Positions 6,651-14,154 of a stretch of DNA of 22,868 nucleotides are shown one piece after another. Numbering within the stretch: the first letter of the stretch is position 1; every line of letters starts with the position of its first letter. Source of the DNA: an uncultured Acetatifactor sp. (GTDB taxonomy: Bacteria; Bacillota; Clostridia; Lachnospirales; Lachnospiraceae); NCBI GenBank assembly GCA_934394665.1, contig CAKRRS010000040.1, forward strand, positions 1 through 22,868. The letters are read 5' to 3'. Made by a program: the position numbers and the translations under genes. The notes under the pieces are model-generated. The model worked only from the letters and a program-made list of their open reading frames with translations. It searched no databases and was not told the origin of the DNA.

Positions 6651-6760
6651 AATAGAGATTCGTATGAAAAACAGGTGGTATCTGTCCGAAATCAGATTTA
6701 TTGAATGGGAGATGAAATGGATACATATATTGAGACAAGGAGAAATGCAAGGGGATAACT

Positions 6761-7459
6761 ATGCTGAATTATATCTGGGCAGGGATGATCCTGTTAGGCG
6801 TGATCTACGGCGTCTGCACCGGACAGATGAGTGCGTTGACGAACGGAGCACTGGACAGTGCCGGAGAAGCGGTCAGTCTCTGTATTACCATGGCAGGGGT
6901 CATGGCATTGTGGATGGGATTGATGGAGATCGCACAGGAGTCCGGGATGATTACGAAGATGACGAAGGGGATCCGACCTTTCCTGCGATTTATGTTTCCG
7001 AAGCTTCCGGAAGATCATCCGGCAGGAGAATATATTGCTACAAATCTGATTGCCAATGTTCTGGGACTGGGCTGGGCCTGCACACCGGCCGGGTTGAAAG
7101 CAATGGAACAGTTAGCGGAACTGGAAAGGGAGCGAGTGGCACATGGAAACTTACAAACATCAGCAAAGGGAGACAGCAAACTGGATTTGGAAAAAGTTGA
7201 AGAAGATAGGAAAAGAAAACAGAATTCGGCAAACCGGGATAGCAAACGAAATAAGGGAACGATAGAGACTGCGAGTAATGAGATGTGTACTTTCCTGATC
7301 TTAAACATCTCGTCCCTGCAGCTGATCCCCGTGAACATGATCGCTTACCGCAGCCGTTACGGCAGTGCCAACCCTGCGGTGATCATCGCACCGGCACTGC
7401 TTGCTACGTTGTTCAGTACATTGATTGCAATAATCTACTGCAAATGGAAGGATCGGTAA
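6761..7459 (+). CDS. spmA: Spore maturation protein A with an extra charged loop
   Basis: SpmA and SpmB act together in spore-core dehydration; both carry nucleoside-recognition (Gate) membrane domains. Conserved parts are MLNYIWAGMILLGVIYGVCTG (1-21), the VMALWMGLMEIAQESGM block (47-63), FPKLPEDHPAGEYIATNLIA (79-98) and LGLGWACTPAGLKAMEQ (101-117). The fold resumes at MCTFLILNISSLQLIPVNMIA (175-195). Residues ~121-174 are a Lys/Arg/Glu/Asp/Ser-rich hydrophilic stretch; Bacillus SpmA (196 aa) has only about a dozen residues there, which explains the 232-aa length. ATG 6761 has AGGGG 7 nt upstream. spmB follows 5 nt after the stop. Confidence 0.9.
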   Translation: MLNYIWAGMILLGVIYGVCTGQMSALTNGALDSAGEAVSLCITMAGVMALWMGLMEIAQESGMITKMTKGIRPFLRFMFPKLPEDHPAGEYIATNLIANVLGLGWACTPAGLKAMEQLAELERERVAHGNLQTSAKGDSKLDLEKVEEDRKRKQNSANRDSKRNKGTIETASNEMCTFLILNISSLQLIPVNMIAYRSRYGSANPAVIIAPALLATLFSTLIAIIYCKWKDR

Positions 7460-7464
7460 GGATT

Positions 7465-7992
7465 ATGATGAATGCGTTGACACATATGTCAGATATTATG
7501 ATCCCTATGATCATCTTCTGGATCGTTGGTTACGGAATGGTATCGGGGGTGAAAGTATATGAGACTTTTTTAAAGGGAGCAAAAGAAGGGCTGCGCATTG
7601 TAGTAGAAATATTACCGACGTTGGTGGGACTGATGATGGCAGTGGGGATTCTCAGAACCTCCGGATTTTTTGACCTGCTGGGGAAAATGATTGGGCCGGC
7701 GACGGAGGCGGCAGGGCTTCCGGCACAGTTGATTCCGCTTCTGATTGTGAAGATGTTCTCTTCTTCGGCGGCGACCGGATTGGTGTTGGATATATTCAAG
7801 ACCTGTGGGCCGGATTCCTATGCGGGAATGCTGACTTCGATTTTGATGAGCTGCACGGAGACGATTTTTTATACCATGAGTGTGTATTTTCTGGCGGCAA
7901 AGGTAACAAAAACCCGCTATACATTGCCTGGAGCACTTCTGGCAACGTTAGCGGGGACGGTGGCAAGTATCTTCCTTGCCGGAAAAATGTAA
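7465..7992 (+). CDS. spmB: Spore maturation protein B
   Basis: This 175-aa membrane protein has the same nucleoside-recognition domain type as SpmA and almost the same length as Bacillus SpmB (178 aa). Signatures are the IVGYGMVSGVKVYETFLKGA block near residues 18-37, ILPTLVGLMMAVGILRTSG near 46-64, and KMFSSSAATGLVLDIFKTCG near 93-112, followed by SCTETIFYTMSVYF. Either ATG 7465 or ATG 7468 could be the start; AAGGA from the end of spmA is close to both, and 7468 has the better spacing. The stop codon directly abuts the stop of the convergent permease gene. Confidence 0.9.
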   Translation: MMNALTHMSDIMIPMIIFWIVGYGMVSGVKVYETFLKGAKEGLRIVVEILPTLVGLMMAVGILRTSGFFDLLGKMIGPATEAAGLPAQLIPLLIVKMFSSSAATGLVLDIFKTCGPDSYAGMLTSILMSCTETIFYTMSVYFLAAKVTKTRYTLPGALLATLAGTVASIFLAGKM

Positions 7993-8940
7993 TTAAATCA
8001 ATTGCAGACTTCTCAGTATAAACAAGTACACCGTCAGTGTCACGGAACTTAAAAACGTGGTAGCCACGACAGCACTGGAAGTCAGCGTTCCTTCGTGATT
8101 CATATTTTTTGCCATGATATAGCAGCTTACGGTGGTGGGAGAACCCAACATAATGAGGATCGCCACCAGCTTTTCTCCGGTGAAGCCGAAATGCACTGCC
8201 AGAGGCAGGAACAGGGCAGGCCATACGATCAGCTTGAGAAGCGTCACGACGGCGGTGGGAGCTAAGAGCTTTAACGCTTTGCGTCCTTCAAAGCCGGCAC
8301 CCAGACCAATCAGAGCCAGAGGAGTAGCCAGTACAGCGATATTGCTAATCGTCTTGGAGATGATTACGGGGTAACTGATCCGGCAGGCACTGGACAGCAT
8401 TCCCAACGCAATACTGATAATAATCGGATTCGTAATGATTCCCTTCAGGGATTTCATCAGGGACTTTTTATCGAAGCCTTTGGCATCCGGACCGGTGAAG
8501 GACAGGATCAATACCGCGGCTATGTTGTACAGGGGAACGGTGCCGACGATCATCAGGGGCGCCATACCGGAGTTGCCGTAGATGTTCTGGATAAAAGCGA
8601 CACCCAGGACGGCGGCGCTGCTGCGGTAGCTGGCCTGTACAAACTCTCCCAGACGGGATTTATTTTTATAAAAAATACCTGCCACGATCCAGGTGACCGC
8701 AATGCAGAAAAACGTTACGAAGAAGCAGAACAGAACATAGCCGGTGTCCCACACACTGTAGAAATCCGCAGAGGAAATATCTTTAAAAAGCAGGACAGGC
8801 AGTGTTACTTTATAGTTAAAGGAATTCAATGTCTTAATAAAAGAATCATTGGTCAGATGTAATTGCTGTAAAATATAGCCAATCACCATAACCAGAAAAA
8901 CGGGAATGGTGGCGTTCAGACTGAATGCGAGCTGTTCCAT
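7993..8940 (-). CDS. AEC-family (auxin efflux carrier-like) permease
   Basis: This 315-aa membrane protein has about ten hydrophobic segments in two halves, the pattern of the AEC/bile-acid-arsenite-riboflavin transporter fold. Family features are the N-terminal ATIPVFLVMVIGYILQ, FNYKVTLPVLLFKDI, an ITNPIIISIALGML block in mid-protein, and LIMLGSPTTVSCYIMAKNM near the C-terminus. Bacterial members export or import small organic acids such as malate or malonate; the substrate here cannot be read from sequence. I chose ATG 8940 because AGAGGA lies 9 nt before it; the longer frame would run into the terminator hairpin upstream. It is a single-gene unit. Confidence 0.88.
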   Translation of the reverse strand: MEQLAFSLNATIPVFLVMVIGYILQQLHLTNDSFIKTLNSFNYKVTLPVLLFKDISSADFYSVWDTGYVLFCFFVTFFCIAVTWIVAGIFYKNKSRLGEFVQASYRSSAAVLGVAFIQNIYGNSGMAPLMIVGTVPLYNIAAVLILSFTGPDAKGFDKKSLMKSLKGIITNPIIISIALGMLSSACRISYPVIISKTISNIAVLATPLALIGLGAGFEGRKALKLLAPTAVVTLLKLIVWPALFLPLAVHFGFTGEKLVAILIMLGSPTTVSCYIMAKNMNHEGTLTSSAVVATTFLSSVTLTVYLFILRSLQLI

Positions 8941-8989
8941 GGAATACATTCCTCTTTCTATTATTGTAGTACCTGTTAAAACTTCATAT

Positions 8990-9038
8990 AAATAAAAGCC
9001 TCTCTCCTTTTGCAAGTATAGAAAAGGAGGGAGGCTTT
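8990..9038 (-). terminator. Terminator after the heptad-repeat protein gene
   Basis: A 17-bp stem, AAAGCCTCTCTCCTTTT (8995-9011) with AAAAGGAGGGAGGCTTT (9022-9038), has one wobble. Read on the minus strand it ends in TTTTATTTATATG, 72 nt downstream of the stop at 9111. It is near-symmetric and could also act on plus-strand transcripts. Confidence 0.85.
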
Positions 9039-9110
9039 GTCAAGTGCGCACCGGATCAGGGGCATTTTACTCAAAAGATATATGCACATATAAGCATACA
9101 ATAGGTAGGA

Positions 9111-11252
9111 CTATTTTACGGCATTGATCTTGTAGATGAATTTCACGCTGCTATTCATGCCGTTACCGGAACCGGTGAAGGAATCGTAATTCTCAGATAC
9201 GGAAGCAGTAGCTTTCATACGATCGATGACTTCCTGAAGTTCATCGGTATCCATATCGGTGAGCTTGCTGATGGCTTCGTCATTATATTCGATCATGCCG
9301 TCTTTTAACTTTTTGGCACCGTCTTTCAGCTGACCGACACCGTCGATCAATTTGTTACTGCCGTCAGAGAGGGTATTGACACCATTTGCCAGAGTGCCGC
9401 TTCCGGTTGCCAGATCTTTTGCTCCGTCTACTAAGGTATTGGCGCCTTTGAACAGGTCATCACTTCCGGATACCAGCTTATTGGCACCGTCCAGAATTTG
9501 CGTAGTTCCGGCAGACACTTTGGCGGCACCGGCATTTGCAGATGCGACACCTGCGGTGTAAGCTAACAACCCCTGATAGAAAGTGTTATAGCTGTCCAGA
9601 GAGGTCAGGAGAGAATCAATCTGCGGCTTGGCTGTTTGCGCGGATTGCTGCGTTGCAGCGATAGCAGCATTTATTTGTTGCAATTTTGTTGCAGAGTCAT
9701 TGGCGTATACCACAGGAGTATTGTCGGCAGCCGGAGCTGTCTGGGCTACAACAGGGGCGTTGTTTGCGGCAGTATCGGTATTCTCAACGGAAACGTTGTC
9801 AGCGTCAGCAGTTTCAACAAGAGTGCTGTCAGCTTCAGCATCACCGTCAGAGACGGTTATGGTATTCTGAGGAGTAGTTACAGAGGAAGCAGCCACAGGA
9901 GCAGTTTCTTCGGTAACCACTGCAGCCTGGGAAGCTGTGTTGGAACCGGAAGCACTAGCAGCGTCAACCAAATCTTTATAGTCCTGCAAGGTCATGTTAA
10001 ACTGAGCAAGAACAGCCATGGTAGCACCGTCCTTCGTGGAGAGTGCTGCCAAAGTATCAGAGAACTGTTTCAGCTCTGAATGATAATTTTCTTTTGTCAG
10101 AGCCTGTATCTGACCATTGTGGATGTTGTCTTTAAGTTGAGCATTGGCCGCTGCTAACAGCTGGTCGAATACCTGTGCAGCACCGGCATTCAGGGTATCA
10201 TTATTTGCAGCCAGCTTTGTCAATCCCTGATTCAATTCTACCGCGCCGGCCTGAAGTGTCTTGGTTCCGTCTCGCAGAGTACCGGCACCGCTTTGGAGTG
10301 CACCGATGCCTTCTCTTAAGGAAACAGTACCGTCTGCAACCTGGTAAGCACCGTCTCGTAAATCATTGGAGCCGTCATTTAATTCTTCGACACCGTCCAT
10401 TAGATCACCGGACTTATCATACAGCTCGTTGACACCGTCATAGAGATCAGAAGTACCGTCCAACAGCTGATTGGTAGCATCTTCCAGATCATCCATGGCA
10501 CTTTTCAGGTCATCCAGATCGTCCATATTGCTCAGATCCAGCTTGGAAAATACGGAGTTGGTAGCGATGCAGTAGGATTCGTTCATGGTGAAATCAGTTA
10601 CGTCTGCTTCGATTTCCAGATAATCATCCAGATCTTCTTCCATATCCAGGTTGGTGCCCAGTCCGGGGAAAACAATACCGGTGACAACGCTGTGGCTGCC
10701 GTCATTGATGACTTTACCGGAGGATACCCAGATGTTGCTGAAATTGTCGTTATCCAGGATCATGCCGGTCATTACAGCAAAAGGAACATAGATTTTCTCT
10801 TCTTTTCCGGCAATCTCTCTGGTTTCGTACAGCTCATTGGCATAATCGTAACGGATTACCACATGACCGCTTTTCCCGTTCAGGTCAGCAGCGGAAATCT
10901 CATTTCCGTCCAGGCTGTAAGTAACTTTAAGGGATACGGGAGCCTCTTTATCGGGAGTACTCTGGGTGTAGGAATCTTTTTCCCCCTGATTTTTCAGCCA
11001 GTCACTCACGTAGATTTTCTGCTGTGTGCCGTCGGCGTTCAGAATGACATATACGGTCTCGTCAATGGAAGCGGCGGAAGTATCTTCGGATTTCCAGATG
11101 TCGTCTACAGCATCCTGAATCTGTTCTTTGATTTCAGTCTCTTTTTTCTCGGAAGTTTTTGCATATACGGATACGCCGGTAACGCTCAAAGCGACAACCC
11201 CGGCCAGACACAGGGCACCGGTTTTCCAGATCTGTTTTTTCATATTTATCAT
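9111..11252 (-). CDS. Secreted LxxG heptad-repeat protein, partner of the MMPL transporter
   Basis: This 713-aa protein begins with a signal peptide: MINMKKQIWK, a hydrophobic core, then VYAKT as likely cleavage site near residue 31. Residues ~55-235 look globular. Two blocks of heptads of the form LxDGxxx (LLDGTSDLYDGVNELYDKSG, later LVDGAKDLATGSGTLANGVN) lie near residues 264-365 and 575-655. This is the repeat seen in YhgE/Pip-type and ESX-associated membrane proteins, and it forms long coiled rods. Between them is a low-complexity Ala/Thr/Val/Asp linker (~432-520). There is no membrane anchor at the end. I chose ATG 11252, 4 nt after the MMPL stop, because AAAGGA in the MMPL tail lies 12 nt upstream; ATG 11243 is the alternative. 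Function unknown; presumed to act outside the membrane with the transporter. Confidence 0.75.
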   Translation of the reverse strand: MINMKKQIWKTGALCLAGVVALSVTGVSVYAKTSEKKETEIKEQIQDAVDDIWKSEDTSAASIDETVYVILNADGTQQKIYVSDWLKNQGEKDSYTQSTPDKEAPVSLKVTYSLDGNEISAADLNGKSGHVVIRYDYANELYETREIAGKEEKIYVPFAVMTGMILDNDNFSNIWVSSGKVINDGSHSVVTGIVFPGLGTNLDMEEDLDDYLEIEADVTDFTMNESYCIATNSVFSKLDLSNMDDLDDLKSAMDDLEDATNQLLDGTSDLYDGVNELYDKSGDLMDGVEELNDGSNDLRDGAYQVADGTVSLREGIGALQSGAGTLRDGTKTLQAGAVELNQGLTKLAANNDTLNAGAAQVFDQLLAAANAQLKDNIHNGQIQALTKENYHSELKQFSDTLAALSTKDGATMAVLAQFNMTLQDYKDLVDAASASGSNTASQAAVVTEETAPVAASSVTTPQNTITVSDGDAEADSTLVETADADNVSVENTDTAANNAPVVAQTAPAADNTPVVYANDSATKLQQINAAIAATQQSAQTAKPQIDSLLTSLDSYNTFYQGLLAYTAGVASANAGAAKVSAGTTQILDGANKLVSGSDDLFKGANTLVDGAKDLATGSGTLANGVNTLSDGSNKLIDGVGQLKDGAKKLKDGMIEYNDEAISKLTDMDTDELQEVIDRMKATASVSENYDSFTGSGNGMNSSVKFIYKINAVK

Positions 11253-11256
11253 AACT

Positions 11257-13368
11257 TTATACCGTCCTTTCTTTATAGGTCTGTGTAGTATCATCAGTTA
11301 CATTTTTGTTCCGGAAACCGATGCTGGTCACGCAGATGATCTTATCAAACAGCAGGAACATCGCCGGCAGGAACAGAATAACAGCGAACATACTTACAAT
11401 AGCGCCTCTCGCCATCAGGTCACAGAGGGAACTGATGATGTCTACGTCAGAATACAGGGCAACACCGAAGGTGGCGGAGAACAGTCCCATGGCGCTGACG
11501 ATAATGGAAGGAATGGATACCCTCAGGGCATTGGTCACGGCCTCACGTTTTCCTCTTCCTTCATAGCGCTCCTGTTTGTATCTGGTGGTCATCAGGATCG
11601 CATAGTCAACGGTTGCACCCAGCTGAATCGTACTGATGCAGATCGGGGCAATGAAAGGAAGTGACGTTCCTGTCAGATGAGCCAGTCCCAGGTTGATGAA
11701 AATGGATAACTCTATAACTGCAACGAGGATCAGCGGCAGGGTGATACTCTTTTCTACCAATGCGATAATTACAAAAATCGCTACAATAGATACGGCATTT
11801 ACTACTTTGAAGTCCTGATCCGTTGTCTCGATCAGATCCTTGGTACAGGGTGCTTCACCGATCAGCATGCCCTTGGAATCATATTTTTTCAGGATTGTGT
11901 TCAGCTCGTTGATCTGTGCGTTGACTTCGTCGGTAGCGGTCTTGTATTCGGAGTTGACTAAGAGCAGTTCCCAGTCATCACTTTTTAAAACCTCTTTCAC
12001 GGATTCGGGAAGCATCTCTTCCGGCACCAGAGGACCGACTACGGATTCCAGTCCCAGCGCATATTTCACACCTTCCACGTCTTCCATCTCGTGAATCATG
12101 GCACGTACGTCAGTGTCAGGTACATCGGTACTTACCAGCACCATATGTGTGGCACCCACACCGAAGTCTTCCTGCAGTTTACTGTTGGCTATTACGTAAG
12201 CCATATCTTCGGGAAGTGTTTCACCGAGATCGTAGTACACTTCGTTGTTTGTCTCTTTGTAAGTCCAATAGGAAGGAACTACCAGCACAAGGAATAGGAT
12301 CAGGAACACAGGGAACACCTTGGTGATACCTAAAGCCACCTTTCCCATATCGGGAAGAAGGGATTTATGACTGGTCTTTTGTAACACTTTATCCAGTATC
12401 AGTATCATGGAAGGAAGCGTTGTGACACAGCCGATGACACCTAAGATGACACCCTTGGCCATAACGATACCGAGGTCCAGTCCTAAGGTATAACTCATAA
12501 AGCACAGAGCAATAAATCCCGCTACGGTGGTGATGGAACTTCCGACGACGGAAGTTAAGGTATTGTTGATCGCATACGCCATGGCTTCTTTATTGTTTTC
12601 ATACATGGACTTTTGTTCTTCGTAGCTGTGCCAGAGGAAGATGGAGTAGTCCATGGTAACGGCCAGCTGCAGCACTGCGGAAAGCGCTTTGGTCAGGTAG
12701 GAGATCTCTCCGAGGAAATAGTTGGTTCCCATATTCAACAGGATCGCCATGCCGATACTGATCAGGAATACGAACGGGGTGATCCAGTTGTCCATGAAGA
12801 TCATCATAGCGGCACATGCCAGCGCAACGGCGATACCTACGTAGATCGGTTCCTCTTTTTCGCACAGATCCTTCAGGTCGGTGACCATGGCGGACATACC
12901 GGAGACGAAACACTGTTTGCCGGCAATGCTGCGGATCTCTGAGATAGCTTCCATCGTGTCGTCGGAGGAAGTGGAAGTATCGAAGAAGATTGCAAGCATC
13001 GTGCTGTCACCGGAGTTAAAAGCGTCATACAGTTTGGAAGGAAGTATTTCCATAGGAACGGATACATCTGCAAAATCGTCATACCACAGAACGGTATCCA
13101 CATGATCCACATGGGAGATATCCTCACGGAGCGAAGAGACGTCTTCCGGATCCATGCCTTCCATAATTACAAAGGAGAACGCTCCTTTTCCGAATTCGTC
13201 CATCAGGATATCCTGACCAACCACCGTATCAATGTCACCGGGCAGGTATGTCAGCATATCGTAATTGATTCGCGTCGCGATCATTCCGATCAGGGACGGC
13301 ACCAGTAATACAACTGCCAGTATTAAAATAGGAATACGGCATTTTACGACCCATTTTCCAAATTTCAT
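11257..13368 (-). CDS. MMPL/RND-superfamily membrane transporter
   Basis: This 703-aa protein has two repeats, each with a large extracellular loop after the first membrane helix and a five-helix sterol-sensing-like bundle. That is the MmpL/hydrophobe-exporter arrangement. MKFGKWVVKCRIPILILAVV is TM1. TMDYSIFLWHSYEEQ (first half) and ATVDYAILMTTRYKQE (second half) are the paired TM4/TM10 motifs whose Asp residues relay protons. Relatives export lipids, siderophores or amphiphilic drugs. I chose ATG 13368 because AAAGGAG lies 9 nt upstream and TM1 begins there; the frame upstream runs into the tetR terminator. It is co-transcribed with the secreted heptad-repeat gene 4 nt downstream. Substrate unknown. 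Confidence 0.88.
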   Translation of the reverse strand: MKFGKWVVKCRIPILILAVVLLVPSLIGMIATRINYDMLTYLPGDIDTVVGQDILMDEFGKGAFSFVIMEGMDPEDVSSLREDISHVDHVDTVLWYDDFADVSVPMEILPSKLYDAFNSGDSTMLAIFFDTSTSSDDTMEAISEIRSIAGKQCFVSGMSAMVTDLKDLCEKEEPIYVGIAVALACAAMMIFMDNWITPFVFLISIGMAILLNMGTNYFLGEISYLTKALSAVLQLAVTMDYSIFLWHSYEEQKSMYENNKEAMAYAINNTLTSVVGSSITTVAGFIALCFMSYTLGLDLGIVMAKGVILGVIGCVTTLPSMILILDKVLQKTSHKSLLPDMGKVALGITKVFPVFLILFLVLVVPSYWTYKETNNEVYYDLGETLPEDMAYVIANSKLQEDFGVGATHMVLVSTDVPDTDVRAMIHEMEDVEGVKYALGLESVVGPLVPEEMLPESVKEVLKSDDWELLLVNSEYKTATDEVNAQINELNTILKKYDSKGMLIGEAPCTKDLIETTDQDFKVVNAVSIVAIFVIIALVEKSITLPLILVAVIELSIFINLGLAHLTGTSLPFIAPICISTIQLGATVDYAILMTTRYKQERYEGRGKREAVTNALRVSIPSIIVSAMGLFSATFGVALYSDVDIISSLCDLMARGAIVSMFAVILFLPAMFLLFDKIICVTSIGFRNKNVTDDTTQTYKERTV

Positions 13369-13410
13369 AAACAGGGCTCCTTTCTTTGTCGATTCTTTCT
13401 CAATTGGTAT

Positions 13411-13440
13411 TGTATTCAGAGCTGCCTGCTTTGAAAACGG
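13411..13440 (-). promoter_or_regulatory. Weak candidate promoter for the MMPL operon
   Basis: Read on the minus strand just after the tetR terminator, TTTTCA is followed 17 nt later by TACAAT, next to CAAT-TGGT-ATTG, a short inverted repeat. Only four and five of six bases match the consensus boxes, so this is a tentative promoter/operator region between terminator and MMPL start. Confidence 0.3.
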
Positions 13441-13442
13441 AC

Positions 13443-13476
13443 AAAAAAAGGCAATGCACAAAAATTGCGCATTGCC
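13443..13476 (-). terminator. Terminator after the tetR-like gene
   Basis: GGCAATGC (13450-13457) pairs perfectly with GCATTGCC (13469-13476). On the minus strand the stem is followed by seven T's (13449-13443). The regulator is therefore largely uncoupled from the MMPL operon downstream, which needs its own promoter. Confidence 0.85.
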
Positions 13477-13521
13477 GGGAAATCATCCAAAAAATGTACA
13501 AATGATTCAAAATGCCCCAAA

Positions 13522-14094
13522 TTAACGGGCTACACGGGTCAGGGTCATTTCGATATTTCCGTGAAAAATCTCGCCGATCCGCCGGATCAGAGATTCCGGA
13601 TCTTTTTTCATTCCGGTGTTCAACCAGTCTAAAATCATACCTACCAGTGCAAATTTATAGAAATCCACCACCATTTTCTGATCGGTGGGAAATACTTTTT
13701 TATGGTTGCTGTGTTCTACCTGTTCCGTGATCTTGGCTACATACAGGCGCATGACCTCGCCGGCAATACTGTAGAGATAACGCTCCACCCGTTCCCTGCT
13801 GACAGAATTATAAATATGGTAGACCAGACGCTTGTTCTCCAGAGCAAACCGGGCAGCAGAAATAAAACCTTCCTCCCAGGAGTCCATATCCATATGCTGC
13901 GACAGGACACGCTCTACGTCCGCATTCCGAATGTGCTCCAACAGAGCGGTAATATCCTGAAAATGATAGTAAAAAGTGTTGCGGCTGATTCCGCAGTCAT
14001 CCACGATGTCTTTTATGGTAATTTTATCCAATGGCCGTTCGTTCAACAGCCGGATAAAGGATTCTTCGATAGCCTTGCTTGTAAACTGTGTCAT
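13522..14094 (-). CDS. TetR/AcrR-family transcriptional regulator
   Basis: This 190-aa regulator has a standard TetR N-terminal helix-turn-helix. AIEESFIRLLNERPLDKITI is followed by KDIVDDCGISRNTFYYHFQD at about residues 26-47. The C-terminal part (~60-190) is all helical and resembles the ligand/dimer domain of regulators that neighbour YhgE-type genes. I chose ATG 14094 because GGAGG lies 5 nt upstream. It sits 153 nt upstream of the MMPL/heptad operon on the same strand, so it probably represses that operon and perhaps itself. A TTTTA-GCA-TAAAA palindrome lies on its own -10 box. The inducer is unknown. Confidence 0.9.
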   Translation of the reverse strand: MTQFTSKAIEESFIRLLNERPLDKITIKDIVDDCGISRNTFYYHFQDITALLEHIRNADVERVLSQHMDMDSWEEGFISAARFALENKRLVYHIYNSVSRERVERYLYSIAGEVMRLYVAKITEQVEHSNHKKVFPTDQKMVVDFYKFALVGMILDWLNTGMKKDPESLIRRIGEIFHGNIEMTLTRVAR

Positions 14095-14125
14095 GGGTTC
14101 CTCCAACCTGATGAGCCATGCGCCT

Positions 14126-14154
14126 ATTTTAGCATAAAACCGCTAGTTTGTCAT
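14126..14154 (-). promoter_or_regulatory. Promoter of the tetR-like gene, with overlapping palindrome
   Basis: On the minus strand, ATGACA (14154-14149) is followed after 17 nt by TAAAAT (14131-14126), with TGC before the -10 (extended -10). The -35 box lies in the last codons of the DUF885 gene. TTTTA-GCA-TAAAA (14127-14139) is a perfect small palindrome covering the -10, a plausible self-repression site. Confidence 0.6.

Larger units (their letters stand above)
6399..6760. other. 362-nt gap before spmA with terminator and three consecutive hairpins
   Basis: The gap holds a weak GCCGG/CCGGC hairpin (6421-6445), the terminator at 6489-6534, three hairpins between 6562 and 6650, and a sequence CATATATT at 6724-6731 that resembles a sigma-E -10 box (CATACANT) but lacks a convincing -35. 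The reading frame that crosses the gap (6556-7200) runs out of phase through spmA and is not taken as a gene. Confidence 0.6.

Noticed and set aside
6556..7200. 214-aa plus-strand frame overlapping spmA
   Set aside because: It runs out of phase through spmA and the hairpin region, and its translation is Arg/Gly/Asp-rich without any family feature; spmA is clearly the real frame.
9352..10432. Several plus-strand frames opposite the heptad-repeat gene
   Set aside because: They reflect the repeated GAC-GGT/GCC codons of the heptads in antisense; no initiation signals.
9111..11252. Possible tandem DNA repeats in the heptad-repeat gene as a mobile or CRISPR-like array
   Set aside because: The periodicity is at protein level (7 residues, 21 nt) with varied codons, and there are no constant repeats with unique spacers.
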